Shown here piece after piece: positions 1 to 9,264 of a DNA stretch of 64,000 nucleotides. Within the stretch, counting starts at the first letter, position 1, and every line of letters begins with the position of its first letter. The notes under the pieces are model-generated. The model was not told the origin of the DNA and made no database searches. It saw only the letters and a program-made list of their open reading frames with translations. Both the position numbers and the translations under genes were made by a program. The stretch covers positions 36,214 through 100,213 of the forward strand of contig JBGVPL010000025.1 of NCBI GenBank assembly GCA_045126975.1. Direction: 5' to 3'. Source of the stretch: Aphodosoma sp045126975 (GTDB lineage Bacteria; Bacteroidota; Bacteroidia; Bacteroidales; Paludibacteraceae).

Positions 1-2971
1 TATAATAATTATTTAAGACATATTCTTGTTTAATATCATTATCAATTTTTAGAATTATATCATGACCAATTCCAGAACCAATAGTATTAATACCACTTAC
101 ATCTTTTAACTCTGCCACAAACAATGGATTTGGGTCAACTTCATCACCATTTTCAAAATATGGTGTATTCAAATACAATTTCAATTCAGGACCATCTGTT
201 TCAATAACAGCGTCTTTGGCTTCTCCTCCAATTATAATATTCGAAGAATGACCATTAGCCTCAAAACCTTGTTGTTCATCAAATGCATACATAACAACAC
301 GCCCTGCTCCAAAATTATACCTGATGTCTTTTGGTACTATAAATTCCACTTTAAACCTACCATTAACAACCTCCACTTGTCCTACATACAACGGATTAGT
401 ACGATATGAATAAACAAATGGCTTACTATTTTTAGTTGGAACTGACTCTTTAAAATCATTACAAAGAGTCTTCACTGTCTCTTCTTTATCAAAAATAGTT
501 ATATGTGCATAACCATTAAATGTTTCATCAACAATACTATCTGTCAAAGAACGAACAACCCCATCTAAAATTACTCTACCTAAAGCCCCTACAGTATCTA
601 CACTAAATTCAACATTATTCCCATTTATAGAATCTATTGTCGCAAAGTGAGTTTGAGCAACAGCTAAACGAATTGCAGGATCGCCTAAAAGGACAAAAGG
701 CAAACGATTTGAATCATTACTTTTAGCTCGTTTATTTTTTGCCAATTTATATGCCTCTCCAATTGTGTTTATTCGACCAGTTTCTTCGTTAATTTCTAAT
801 AACGTTTTTGCTAACTCTATATTCAACAACATATTAGGTTGTGCATAAACAGTACGAGCTGCAGAAATAAGAGCTAAAGCCCCTCCTCTACTATTTAACA
901 TCATTGCCTCACCACCAGAAACCTTAAAATCATCAAATCGAGAAAAACTACATGAGGCAGTTATAAACAAAGGTAATCTTTGATTATACATAACATCTAT
1001 ATCGGCAACAGTTAATAACTGCTCATTAGTCCAGTTATTATATCCACTATGACCCATATAATTCACCAACAATACACCATTATTGAGATAATCATAAAAT
1101 TCTTTTTTCAATGTAGGATAAAACTCTCCAACTGCAGTAACCTCCTGCGTATATGAATCAAGATATAACTTACGTGTTAAAATATCAGGATTTAAACGTT
1201 CAAAAATACGACATACCGAATCAGTTTCTTCAACATGTAGATTATCATCACCATCATCCGCCAAAAAAATAGCTTGATTCTTCCAAACACCACAATCTTC
1301 ATTCTTTATATAACGTCCCAATTTATCTACAACTCCATTCGCCTGCTCAATTGTATAAGCAGGAATACGACCAACCGCAATATCAAGACTATTTATTAAA
1401 ATATATGCTCCATCAGAATCATCTAACAACCCAAAATAATCATCTGTTATATAAGATTTTGTCTCTTCAAATGATTCTTTTGCTTGATAAGTCAATAAAC
1501 GATATATATTATCTTTAGTATTAGATTTTAATAGTTGTCGATTATCAAATGACCCATCCCCAAATAATAATAAATATTTAGGAGCATTACCTACCTCTTT
1601 CGCTCTATCATAAAACATTTTCATAAAACGGCGATAAGCCGTTGCGTCTGGAGTTCCTGATGCAAATTCATTATAAATTACCTCTGGGGTAACAATATGA
1701 GTCGTAATACCATCATATTCTAAATGTAAATCTGCCAAACGTTTTGCTGCATCAACAAATTCTGAATGAGCTATTATAACCATATCTGTTTGCCCCAAAG
1801 AATGCAAATCCTGATTTGCTACTTTACCCAATATTGTTGGTTGTAAAAATTTATCTGACTTTACATCAATTGCAATATACTCTTTCAAAACTGATTTATC
1901 ATCAACAAAAGTCAAATCATTACCCAAAAATTGTACTGGAACCTTTACAATATTTTGTAAATCAGTAATATTCCAAACTTGAACATTCGAATTAACATCA
2001 GATAATTTATAGATATAATTACCTGATTGTCCTACATTATCTGCAAATCTAAAACAAAGACTCTCTCCTGCATTTTTTTGCAACTTTCGTTTAAAATTCA
2101 ATACAAAATAATCTAAATATGCAGATGAAGATGACAATGAATATGCCAATTTAACATTTATATTGTTACTATTTGATGGAATAAAATCATATTTTGTAGT
2201 TGTTTTAGTTGCAACTACATCATTCGATGGTCTCGCATCAAATTTAAAAGTTCCTAATACACTATCATTTACAGAAACCGACATATTTGCCTCTATTACT
2301 GCTACATGTGCCATAGAAAGAGAAATATAAGATGTTTCCTTCAATAAATTAGGAATTTTTATTGTGTAATTTCTACTCATTTGAGATTGATTAAACACAT
2401 CTCCTAAATAAACACGTCCTGAATTTAACAAATTTATTTCATCTTTCTCATACAAATAAAAGTCATTAAAAGCTACTATTTCACCTGCTTTTGTTGCATT
2501 TAAATTTGCTGATTCTGTTATTATTTTTTGCTCTTGAAAATCTGATGTCACAAAATAATATCCATAATTAGAATATGTATTCACCTCATGCTCAAATAAT
2601 TTTTGTTTTGTGTTATATGTCCATTTTATTGGTCCTTGTGCATAGAACAAAATATAATCACCTGCACCAAACACTCCATCGCTACCCCTATCCATATAAA
2701 TAGCCACTTGAGGAAGGTCATCAATATATGGTTTGGAAAATGCTTCTGCTAATTGCGCTCCACCATAACCAAACACACTTACGTTTGCTGGATTTTTCAC
2801 ACCCATATCCACCAGCTGCTCGTATGTAATTTTATGAATACCTGATTGTTCTACTTGTATTTTATACCAATCACCAGTACTTAATACCGACGACTCAGCA
2901 TAACGTCCTGATTGTGCTACCAAATGTAACACAAACATAATAAACACAAAAAACAACAATATTCTTTTCAT
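1..2971 (-). CDS. porU: Type IX secretion sortase PorU (C25 family), 3' end cut by the window edge
   Basis: About 990 residues are visible, and the C-terminus lies beyond base 1. The first ~20 residues are a signal peptide ending near LHLVAQ. The C25 peptidase core is clear: VNYMGHSG carries the catalytic His (about residue 641) and FITASCSF the catalytic Cys (about residue 674), the His/Cys pair of gingipain-like enzymes. PorU is the outer-membrane sortase that removes the C-terminal signal of type IX cargo and attaches the cargo to A-LPS at the cell surface. Known PorU proteins are about 1,100-1,200 aa, so perhaps 150-200 residues are missing. It follows the FAH gene by 6 bp and is probably the last gene of a minus-strand unit with that gene and the helicase. 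A gingipain protease is less likely, given the long N-terminal region and the PorU-like layout. Confidence 0.9.
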   Translation of the reverse strand, partial: MKRILLFFVFIMFVLHLVAQSGRYAESSVLSTGDWYKIQVEQSGIHKITYEQLVDMGVKNPANVSVFGYGGAQLAEAFSKPYIDDLPQVAIYMDRGSDGVFGAGDYILFYAQGPIKWTYNTKQKLFEHEVNTYSNYGYYFVTSDFQEQKIITESANLNATKAGEIVAFNDFYLYEKDEINLLNSGRVYLGDVFNQSQMSRNYTIKIPNLLKETSYISLSMAHVAVIEANMSVSVNDSVLGTFKFDARPSNDVVATKTTTKYDFIPSNSNNINVKLAYSLSSSSAYLDYFVLNFKRKLQKNAGESLCFRFADNVGQSGNYIYKLSDVNSNVQVWNITDLQNIVKVPVQFLGNDLTFVDDKSVLKEYIAIDVKSDKFLQPTILGKVANQDLHSLGQTDMVIIAHSEFVDAAKRLADLHLEYDGITTHIVTPEVIYNEFASGTPDATAYRRFMKMFYDRAKEVGNAPKYLLLFGDGSFDNRQLLKSNTKDNIYRLLTYQAKESFEETKSYITDDYFGLLDDSDGAYILINSLDIAVGRIPAYTIEQANGVVDKLGRYIKNEDCGVWKNQAIFLADDGDDNLHVEETDSVCRIFERLNPDILTRKLYLDSYTQEVTAVGEFYPTLKKEFYDYLNNGVLLVNYMGHSGYNNWTNEQLLTVADIDVMYNQRLPLFITASCSFSRFDDFKVSGGEAMMLNSRGGALALISAARTVYAQPNMLLNIELAKTLLEINEETGRINTIGEAYKLAKNKRAKSNDSNRLPFVLLGDPAIRLAVAQTHFATIDSINGNNVEFSVDTVGALGRVILDGVVRSLTDSIVDETFNGYAHITIFDKEETVKTLCNDFKESVPTKNSKPFVYSYRTNPLYVGQVEVVNGRFKVEFIVPKDIRYNFGAGRVVMYAFDEQQGFEANGHSSNIIIGGEAKDAVIETDGPELKLYLNTPYFENGDEVDPNPLFVAELKDVSGINTIGSGIGHDIILKIDNDIKQEYVLNNYY

Positions 2972-2977
2972 ACTACT

Positions 2978-3592
2978 TTATTTAACTAAAAAATCAAACA
3001 TCATTTTATCTTCGATATATCCAGTCAATCTGTCATTAATCGCTACAGGTGAAACTCCTGCAGGCGTACCTGTAAAAATTAAATCGCCTATTTTCAATGT
3101 AAAAAACTGACTAATATATGCTATCAAATTATCAACGGAAAACAACATGTCTTTAGTATGTCCGCATTGTTGTATTTGTCCATTTTTTTGCAAAGAAAAA
3201 TGAATATCTTGTATATCAGATAGTTCGTCCAATGAAATAAAGTCACTTACAACTGCCGAGTTATCAAATGCTTTTGATATTTCCCATGGAGCACCTAATT
3301 GTTTACATTGATTTTGCAAATCACGAGCTGTAAAATCTACTCCTAATGCAACTTCTGAATAATAACGATGTGCAAAACGTGGCGCAATATTACGACCTAA
3401 ACGATTGATACGCACAACCAATTCTACCTCATGCTCGATTTGATTTGAGAAACGAGGTATGAAAAATGGTCGATTTTCACGCAATAAAGCAGAATCAGGC
3501 TTCATAAATATTGTTGGCTGTTCTGGTCGCTCAACTCTATTCATTTCTGCGTTATGTTTTGGGTAGTTCCACCCTACACAAATTATTTTCAT
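2978..3592 (-). CDS. Fumarylacetoacetate hydrolase (FAH) family protein
   Basis: The 204-aa protein is a single FAH fold, the size of small FAH-family hydrolases or decarboxylases. It starts with IICVGWNYPKHNAEMN, followed by FMKPDSALL, HEVELVVRI (acidic metal ligands), GVDFTARDLQ and the C-terminal signature FTGTPAGV. Such enzymes bind Mg or Mn and act on acylpyruvates, oxaloacetate or hydroxymuconate-type acids; the exact substrate cannot be read here. Its ATG overlaps the helicase stop codon upstream (ATGA), and porU starts 6 bp downstream, so the three genes are probably co-transcribed. Family assignment is firm, substrate unknown. Confidence 0.88.
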   Translation of the reverse strand: MKIICVGWNYPKHNAEMNRVERPEQPTIFMKPDSALLRENRPFFIPRFSNQIEHEVELVVRINRLGRNIAPRFAHRYYSEVALGVDFTARDLQNQCKQLGAPWEISKAFDNSAVVSDFISLDELSDIQDIHFSLQKNGQIQQCGHTKDMLFSVDNLIAYISQFFTLKIGDLIFTGTPAGVSPVAINDRLTGYIEDKMMFDFLVK

Positions 3593-5409
3593 CTTCTTCT
3601 ACGCCAAGGTTTATCAGGATTTTCTACTATATCTTTTCTTCTATTATCACGCCTATCTTCTCTTCTTTCTCGCCTTCCTTCACGAGACTCTTGCCCTTTG
3701 TTTCTTTTCTCATATCTATCTTCTCGTACCTCACGTCTCGTGTCTTTCGTCTCGTGTCTTTTGTCTCGTGTCTTTTGTCTATTTTCTCTCGGTGCTTTAC
3801 TTACCACTTCGCGCGGTTCTGCCACACTCAAAGGTTCGCCTGCATCTTCGAATGCTTGTTTTACTTTATCAGCTTGGTCGGCATAAACATCGAAGAATGT
3901 GAATTTATTAGTGATTTCGATATCGCCAATTATGATAGATTTGTCTTGAGTTACATCGTTTATCACTCCAAGCACCGAACGTGGCGTTGCATTTTGTTTT
4001 GTGCCATAAAGCATTTTGAAGCGCACTTTTTGTCCGCGTTTTGATTTTCCATCGCCTCTGTCTTTGCCTTTCTTACCCTCTTTTACATCCACATTTATAT
4101 CTTCTGCATCCTTATAATATTCGGCAAAACGATTGAATTCGAGCGACACAAAACGTGAAATTATCTCTTCTTTACTCAAATATGCCAATTTTGCAGCAAT
4201 TTGAGGCATAAATACATCTATCTCTTCGTTACTTACCTCCACGCGCTCCATTTTATCTATCAAATGGAATAGTTGTCGCTTGCAAACCTCCATACCATTA
4301 GGTACTGGCATGCGCTTGAATTCTTTCTTTATAATTCGCTCTATTTCACGCAAACGACGACCTTCGCGAGTGTGCACAATCACACACGATACACCTTTTT
4401 TACCTGCACGACCTGTACGCCCCGAACGGTGAGTATAAACCTCTACATCATCAGGAAGATTATAATTAATTACATGCGTTAAGTCGCTCACATCCAAGCC
4501 ACGAGCCGCCACATCGGTAGCTACTAACACTTGCAAATTTTTAATACGGAACTTGTTCATCACCGTATCGCGCTGTGCTTGACTTAAATCACCATGCAAA
4601 GCATCTGCATTATAGCCATCTTTCATCAATTTTTCAGCTACATCTTTAGTCTCTTGGCGTGTACGACAGAATACAATACCATAAATATCAGGATTCATAT
4701 CCACGATGCGTTTCAATGCCAAATAACGATGGTCGGCACGCACCATATAATAAATATGTTCCACATTATCAGATCCTGCATTGCGTGTACCTACGGCTAT
4801 TTCTGCTGCATCACGCATATATTGGCGCGAGATTTTGGCTATTTCGTTTGGCATTGTTGCCGAGAAAAGCAACGTACGACGAGTTTCTGGCACGTCTTTT
4901 AGTATGGTTTCAATATCTTCTTGGAAACCCATATTGAGCATTTCGTCAGCCTCATCAAGCACGAGGAAACGGACTTCCGACAAATCCACCTTTCCACGAT
5001 TTATGAGGTCAATCAATCGACCCGGTGTAGCTACAAGCACTTGTGGCTGAATGTCTAATTGCTTGTATTGCACCACGATACTTTCACCGCCATACACAGG
5101 CACGACCTTCAAACCTCGCATTTTAGATGCAAAATTCTTTATATCATTGGCTATCTGAATACACAATTCACGCGTAGGAGCAAGCACCAACGATTGTATT
5201 TTGCGTTGCTCTACGTTCACCATATTTAATATAGGCAAACCAAATGCCGCAGTTTTGCCCGTACCTGTCTGCGCCAACGCCACGAGGTCATTCTCGTGAG
5301 TAAGCATATATGGTATAACTTGCTCTTGCACAGGCATTGGATTCACAAAACCCAATTCAGCAACAGCATCTAAAATCTCTTGTCGAAGTCCTAATTCTTG
5401 AAATGTCAT
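3589..5409 (-). CDS. DEAD-box ATP-dependent RNA helicase (DeaD/CsdA-like)
   Basis: The 606-aa protein carries the full helicase set: AQTGTGKT (46-53), PTRE (about 78-81), DEAD (152-155), SAT (183-185), and later TDVAARGLD and HRSGRTGRAG. A DbpA/CsdA-type RNA-binding domain follows (about 465-540), then a highly basic tail rich in R, E, D and K. Proteins of this class unwind RNA during ribosome assembly, mRNA decay and cold adaptation. The tail is partly encoded by 14-bp repeats (3736-3784), each made of two 7-bp words. Its stop overlaps the next ATG by 4 bp. Another DEAD-box gene at 24.3-25.6 kb lacks the RNA-binding extension, so the two are not duplicates. Confidence 0.93.
   Translation of the reverse strand: MTFQELGLRQEILDAVAELGFVNPMPVQEQVIPYMLTHENDLVALAQTGTGKTAAFGLPILNMVNVEQRKIQSLVLAPTRELCIQIANDIKNFASKMRGLKVVPVYGGESIVVQYKQLDIQPQVLVATPGRLIDLINRGKVDLSEVRFLVLDEADEMLNMGFQEDIETILKDVPETRRTLLFSATMPNEIAKISRQYMRDAAEIAVGTRNAGSDNVEHIYYMVRADHRYLALKRIVDMNPDIYGIVFCRTRQETKDVAEKLMKDGYNADALHGDLSQAQRDTVMNKFRIKNLQVLVATDVAARGLDVSDLTHVINYNLPDDVEVYTHRSGRTGRAGKKGVSCVIVHTREGRRLREIERIIKKEFKRMPVPNGMEVCKRQLFHLIDKMERVEVSNEEIDVFMPQIAAKLAYLSKEEIISRFVSLEFNRFAEYYKDAEDINVDVKEGKKGKDRGDGKSKRGQKVRFKMLYGTKQNATPRSVLGVINDVTQDKSIIIGDIEITNKFTFFDVYADQADKVKQAFEDAGEPLSVAEPREVVSKAPRENRQKTRDKRHETKDTRREVREDRYEKRNKGQESREGRRERREDRRDNRRKDIVENPDKPWRRRR
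3736..3784. repeat. 14-bp (2x7) tandem repeat inside the helicase tail
   Basis: On the plus strand the words TCTCGTG and TCTTTYG alternate about three times and run into TCTATTT. The array encodes part of the basic C-terminal tail (about residues 542-558) in frame. The same words recur in the rpoD leader at 21539-21570. Confidence 0.8.
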
Positions 5410-5417
5410 CTTTTCTC

Positions 5418-5466
5418 AATGCACAATGCATAATGCATAATGCACAATTATAAATTATTAATTCTT
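5418..5466. repeat. Heptad array upstream of the DEAD-box helicase
   Basis: Seven-bp units AATGCAC, AATGCAT, AATGCAT, AATGCAC, AATTATA, AATTATT and AATTCTT follow one another without gaps. The array begins 9 bp before the helicase start (minus) and ends just past the transglycosylase stop, so it forms the helicase 5' leader. Confidence 0.75.
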
Positions 5467-5488
5467 ATTTTTTACCTTTCAACTCCCC

Positions 5489-6175
5489 TTATTCCCTACT
5501 CCTTTCTCCCTGCTCCCTATAAAATTCATATCTCTCAAACACATCTTTCACATATCTTACCGTATGCCTTCCCCTAAAAAATCCATGCTTACACACATTA
5601 TCGGTATAATATTTTCGCTCTTGCAACGCCAACAACCACTTCTCCACATTACCACTCCAAATATAAGGATTATATCCATATTTTTCGGCCAATGCCATTG
5701 CATCACGCACATGTCCAGGTCCTGCATTATATCCCGCCAAAACAAATTTTATTCGCTCATCTCTATCTTCTATCTCATCAAATCGTCGCTCCAAAAATTT
5801 CAAATATTCCACACCTGCATCAATACTCTTTTTCGGATCAACTACCTCATCCCCCTCTAATCCAAATCGAGCAGCCGTACGAGGCATAAATTGCATCAAC
5901 CCTCTTGCTCCTTGCGAAGAGACCACATCATTATTAAAACGCGATTCATTCCACACTATTGACGCCAACATTCGCCAATCCCAACCCAATGACACTACCT
6001 CTTTGCGAAATATATCATCGTATTGCGAAATCTTTTCAGAACCACACCCTCTGATATAATCATCTATATTACAACAATTTACCTTTCTATTATCACATAG
6101 AAAAACATTAAATAACAATATACAACAAATAAGTATTAAACGAAATTTTATGTCCTTATGTTTTTCTGTCTTCAA
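5489..6175 (-). CDS. Membrane-anchored lytic transglycosylase (SLT domain, MltF-like)
   Basis: The 228-aa protein has a hydrophobic segment at about residues 12-27, so it is secreted or anchored. The SLT/goose-lysozyme fold follows: WNESRF with the catalytic Glu at about residue 77, QGARGLMQFMP, and AGYNAGPGHVRDA. These enzymes cleave the MurNAc-GlcNAc bond of peptidoglycan to give 1,6-anhydro ends. The C-terminal stretch around YVKDVFERYEFY is the usual end of the MltF catalytic module; no substrate-binding module precedes it. It overlaps the uridine kinase stop by 4 bp (ATGA), so the two genes are translationally coupled. Confidence 0.88.
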   Translation of the reverse strand: MKTEKHKDIKFRLILICCILLFNVFLCDNRKVNCCNIDDYIRGCGSEKISQYDDIFRKEVVSLGWDWRMLASIVWNESRFNNDVVSSQGARGLMQFMPRTAARFGLEGDEVVDPKKSIDAGVEYLKFLERRFDEIEDRDERIKFVLAGYNAGPGHVRDAMALAEKYGYNPYIWSGNVEKWLLALQERKYYTDNVCKHGFFRGRHTVRYVKDVFERYEFYREQGERSRE

Positions 6176-6777
6176 AATATAGATTGTATAAATGTTTTCA
6201 AAATATCAATAGCCACTCGATTATTGCCACCTTCTGGAATAATCAAATCGGCATAGCGTTTTGTTGGCTCAATAAATTGCTGATGCATTGGTTTTAACAC
6301 TCTGGTATAACGCTCCATAACAGCCTCTGCCGTACGTCCACGCTCCACTATATCACGTGAAATAACACGTATCAAACGCTCATCCGAATCCGCATCAACA
6401 AATATTTTCAAGTCCATTTGTTCGCGCAATTTCTCATCACACAATGCCAAAATCCCTTCTACTATCACCACTTCTCGTGACTCAATATGTATTGTTTCTG
6501 GCTGACGTGTACATGTGATATAAGAATACGTAGGTTGCTCAATAGCCTTACCTTCTTTTAGCATAGCCAATTGTTCCGACAACAAGTCCCAATCGAAAGC
6601 ATCAGGATGGTCAAAATTTATAAACTGACGTTCCTCTACAGGCACATGACTGCTATCTTTATAATACGAATCTTGTGGCAACACAACCACCTCACCTGCA
6701 GGCAGGCTCTCCACAATCTTACGCACTACGGTAGTCTTTCCAGAACCGGTTCCCCCGGCTATTCCTATTACAAGCAT
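6172..6777 (-). CDS. udk: Uridine kinase
   Basis: The 201-aa cytoplasmic protein has a P-loop at residues 8-16 (GGTGSGKTT), QDSYYKD, NFDHPDAFDW, an IVEGILAL strand and RDIVERGRTAE, matching bacterial uridine/cytidine kinase in order and length. It phosphorylates uridine and cytidine for pyrimidine salvage. It heads a two-gene minus-strand unit with the transglycosylase, overlapping it by 4 bp. The gap to tyrS upstream holds only a hairpin and a dispersed GAGCC word. Confidence 0.93.
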   Translation of the reverse strand: MLVIGIAGGTGSGKTTVVRKIVESLPAGEVVVLPQDSYYKDSSHVPVEERQFINFDHPDAFDWDLLSEQLAMLKEGKAIEQPTYSYITCTRQPETIHIESREVVIVEGILALCDEKLREQMDLKIFVDADSDERLIRVISRDIVERGRTAEAVMERYTRVLKPMHQQFIEPTKRYADLIIPEGGNNRVAIDILKTFIQSIF

Positions 6778-6823
6778 ATAGTTAACTAAAAATTAGGCAT
6801 TTTTTATTAATCCGGATGGTAAA

Positions 6824-6863
6824 TTGAGCCTTTTGGTTACTTTTGGGCAATGACAAAAGTAAC
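6824..6863. repeat. GAGCC word plus perfect 10-bp hairpin in the tyrS-udk gap
   Basis: TTGAGCCTTTTGG (6824-6836) runs into GTTACTTTTG (6836-6845), which pairs perfectly with CAAAAGTAAC (6854-6863). No T run follows on the minus strand, so this is not a classic terminator, although it lies just past the tyrS stop. The GAGCC word recurs at 9.2, 41.2 and 60.4 kb. Confidence 0.55.
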
Positions 6864-6872
6864 ATAAATCTA

Positions 6873-8165
6873 TTATTTTACTCTAATCAAGAAATAGTTC
6901 TTCTTGCCTTTTTGCACCAAAATATATCTATCGTTCAACAACGCATCAACTCCAATTACTTGGTCTGGCGCAGTCAATTTCTCTTTATTCACACTCACAC
7001 CGCCTGCTTGAATTGTCTTACGCGCTTCTCCTTTCGATGGGAATACCTGTGTCAATTCTGCCAACAATGTCAATGGTTGTACGCCAGCTTCCAATACCGA
7101 ACGTTCTACTTCAAATTGTGGAACGCCCTCAAATACAGCCAACAATGTATCTTCATCTAATTTACGCAAAGCCTCTGCAGTGGCATTACCAAACAAGATA
7201 TTCGATGCTTCAACTGCTGCATTATAATCCTCTTCCGAGTGTACCATAATAGTAACATCCTTAGCCAAACGTTTTTGCAACAAACGCATATGAGGTGCTT
7301 CACGATGTTGTGCAATCAATTCATTACACTCTTCTTCTGTGATATTAGTAAAGATTTTAATATATTTTTCAGCATCATTATCAGCCACATTCAACCAGAA
7401 TTGATAGAATTTATATGACGAAGTATAGCGTTTATCCAACCAGATATTACCACTTTCAGTCTTACCAAATTTACCGCCGTCTGCTTTCGTAATCAACGGA
7501 CAAGTCAATGCAAACGCATCACCGCCACCCATACGACGAATCAATTCAGTACCTGTTGTAATATTACCCCATTGGTCCGAACCGCCCATTTGCAACTTAC
7601 AATTCTTATTCTTGTTCAAATAAACGTAGTCATAACCTTGCAACAACTGATAAGTAAACTCAGTGAACGACATACCAGCATTGAATTCGCCATTCAATCT
7701 CTTCTTCACCGAATCTTTCGCCATCATATAATTCACAGTAATCAATTTACCCACATTACGCGCAAAATCCAAGAACGTAAAATCCTTCATCCAGTCATAG
7801 TTATTCACCAATTCAGCAGCATTCTCAGCATCCGAATGGAAATCCAAAAATTTCTCCAACTGACGTTTAATAGCCTCTTGATTATGACGCAACGTAGCCT
7901 CATCCAACAAGTTACGCTCAGCCGATTTACCCGAAGGGTCGCCAATCATACCCGTAGCACCACCAACGAGTGCAATAGGCTTATGACCACAACGTTGAAA
8001 ATGACGCAACATCATCACACCACACAAGTGACCAATATGCAACGAATCTGCCGTAGGGTCAATACCCAAATAAGCAGTTGTCATCTCTTTATTCAATTGT
8101 TCTTCAGTGCCAGGCATCATATCCTGCACCATACCTCTCCATTTAAGTTCTTCTACAAAGTTCAT
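6873..8165 (-). CDS. tyrS: Tyrosyl-tRNA synthetase
   Basis: The 430-aa class I aminoacyl-tRNA synthetase has HIGH at residues 43-46, the tyrosine-pocket segment MGGSDQWGN, the KMSKS-equivalent KFGKT (about 232-236), and a C-terminal S4-like RNA-binding domain (about 365-425). It charges tRNA-Tyr in the cytoplasm. A clear Bacteroidota promoter lies upstream at 8260-8293, giving a leader of roughly 90 nt. The gene appears monocistronic. Confidence 0.96.
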   Translation of the reverse strand: MNFVEELKWRGMVQDMMPGTEEQLNKEMTTAYLGIDPTADSLHIGHLCGVMMLRHFQRCGHKPIALVGGATGMIGDPSGKSAERNLLDEATLRHNQEAIKRQLEKFLDFHSDAENAAELVNNYDWMKDFTFLDFARNVGKLITVNYMMAKDSVKKRLNGEFNAGMSFTEFTYQLLQGYDYVYLNKNKNCKLQMGGSDQWGNITTGTELIRRMGGGDAFALTCPLITKADGGKFGKTESGNIWLDKRYTSSYKFYQFWLNVADNDAEKYIKIFTNITEEECNELIAQHREAPHMRLLQKRLAKDVTIMVHSEEDYNAAVEASNILFGNATAEALRKLDEDTLLAVFEGVPQFEVERSVLEAGVQPLTLLAELTQVFPSKGEARKTIQAGGVSVNKEKLTAPDQVIGVDALLNDRYILVQKGKKNYFLIRVK

Positions 8166-8259
8166 ATATTTACTTTTTAATAGTTATTACTCAATTACAT
8201 AATTACAACATACATCACTGTACCTAAAATTTAGACACAATTATTCAATATATAATTTG

Positions 8260-8293
8260 CAAAGTTACTAAAAAATCCCAACATATACAACAA
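8260..8293 (-). promoter_or_regulatory. Bacteroidota-type promoter for tyrS
   Basis: On the minus strand TAACTTTG occupies 8260-8267, followed by CA, with TTG 20 bp upstream (about 8288-8290). This matches the -7/-33 pattern of the phylum's primary sigma factor. Confidence 0.7.
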
Positions 8294-8346
8294 CACTTAA
8301 AAAAATCGCAAAATTATAAATTCAACAGAAAAACTTAACAAATAAG

Positions 8347-8377
8347 TTGTATATCTCAAATAAAATTCGTAATTTTG
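8347..8377 (+). promoter_or_regulatory. Bacteroidota-type promoter for the GT2 gene
   Basis: TTG at 8347-8349 and TAATTTTG at 8370-8377 are separated by 20 bp. The start codon is 44 bp downstream, with a heptad array in between. Confidence 0.65.
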
Positions 8378-8383
8378 CATACA

Positions 8384-8411
8384 CTAATAACTATACACTA
8401 ATAACTAATCA
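8384..8411. repeat. Heptad array in the leader of the GT2 gene
   Basis: Four 7-bp units, CTAATAA, CTATACA, CTAATAA and CTAATCA, lie between the promoter and the start codon. Confidence 0.65.
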
Positions 8412-8420
8412 TCATACAAA

Positions 8421-9167
8421 ATGCATAGCGACTCAGTTGTTATTATTCCTACCTACAACGAGAAGGAAAATATCGAGAAAATCATCCGTGCAATCTTTGC
8501 ACTCCCTAAGTGTTTCCACATCCTCGTCATCGACGATGGTTCACCTGACGGCACTGCCGCTATCGTAAAAAATCTTCAAAAAGAATTTACCGAAGAACTA
8601 CATATAGTTGAACGCACTGGTAAACTTGGTCTTGGAACTGCCTACATCGCAGGTTTCAAATGGGTTCTTGACCACAATTACGAATACGCATTCGAAATGG
8701 ATGCCGACTTCTCTCACCCAGTGCCTAAACTACTCGAACTCTATGATGCTTGCGCCAATCAAGGTGCCGATGTAGCTATCGGTTCTCGCTATGTTGGCAA
8801 TGTTGTAAACGTGGTCAATTGGCCAATGGGTCGCGTACTCATGAGCTACTATGCATCTAAATACGTACGTTTCGTGACAGGTCTTCCTGTTGCCGACACT
8901 ACTGCCGGCTTCAAATGCTACCGCCGACAAGTACTCCAAACTATCGAATTCGACAAAATACGTTTCAAAGGCTACGCATTCCAAATCGAAATGAAATTCA
9001 CTGCCTACAAATGTGGCTTCACAATCAAAGAAGTGCCTATCGTATTCGTCAACCGCGTCGAAGGCACATCTAAAATGTCAGGCGGCATCTTCTCCGAAGC
9101 CCTATTCGGCGTCATAAAACTCAAAATCTCAAGTTGGTTCCGCAAATACCCTCAAAAAAACAAATAA
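8421..9167 (+). CDS. Polyprenol-phosphate mannosyl/glucosyltransferase (GT2, DPM1-like)
   Basis: The 248-aa GT2 enzyme begins with VVIIPTYNEKENIEKII, carries the nucleotide-binding VIDDGSPDGTA (about 38-48) and the metal motif MDADFSHP, and later GSRYVG and TAGFKCYRR. The length and lack of C-terminal membrane helices match dolichol-phosphate-mannose synthase-like enzymes, which load a sugar from GDP- or UDP-sugar onto a lipid phosphate for envelope glycosylation. The sugar cannot be told from sequence. It has its own promoter; prfB follows about 100 bp later. Confidence 0.9.
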   Translation: MHSDSVVIIPTYNEKENIEKIIRAIFALPKCFHILVIDDGSPDGTAAIVKNLQKEFTEELHIVERTGKLGLGTAYIAGFKWVLDHNYEYAFEMDADFSHPVPKLLELYDACANQGADVAIGSRYVGNVVNVVNWPMGRVLMSYYASKYVRFVTGLPVADTTAGFKCYRRQVLQTIEFDKIRFKGYAFQIEMKFTAYKCGFTIKEVPIVFVNRVEGTSKMSGGIFSEALFGVIKLKISSWFRKYPQKNK

Positions 9168-9184
9168 TTATAACAAAACGCCGA

Positions 9185-9211
9185 ACCATTGGTCTTGAGC
9201 CTTATGGCGAA
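9185..9211. repeat. Dispersed GAGCC...GGCGA word, copy near prfB
   Basis: ACCATTGGTC at 9185 is followed by TTGAGCC and TTATGGCGAAAAA. The segment at 41214-41243 reads almost the same (ACCAACGGTC, TTTGAGCC, TTTGGCGATAAAA). Confidence 0.5.
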
Positions 9212-9222
9212 AAATGGCAAGT

Positions 9223-9257
9223 CTCGCTACTCGCTACTCACTACTCACTACTAAAAG
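9223..9257. repeat. Heptad array directly upstream of prfB
   Basis: CTCGCTA twice, CTCACTA twice, then CTAAAAG. It ends 7 bp before the chosen prfB ATG. The ORF can be read through it from 9214, but that N-terminus is encoded by the repeat. Confidence 0.75.
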
Positions 9258-9264
9258 TCTAAAA

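Noticed and set aside
9214..9264. Longer N-terminus for prfB from ATG 9214
   Set aside because: The additional 17 codons are encoded by the heptad array, and RF2 homologues begin at MITTDQ or similar.
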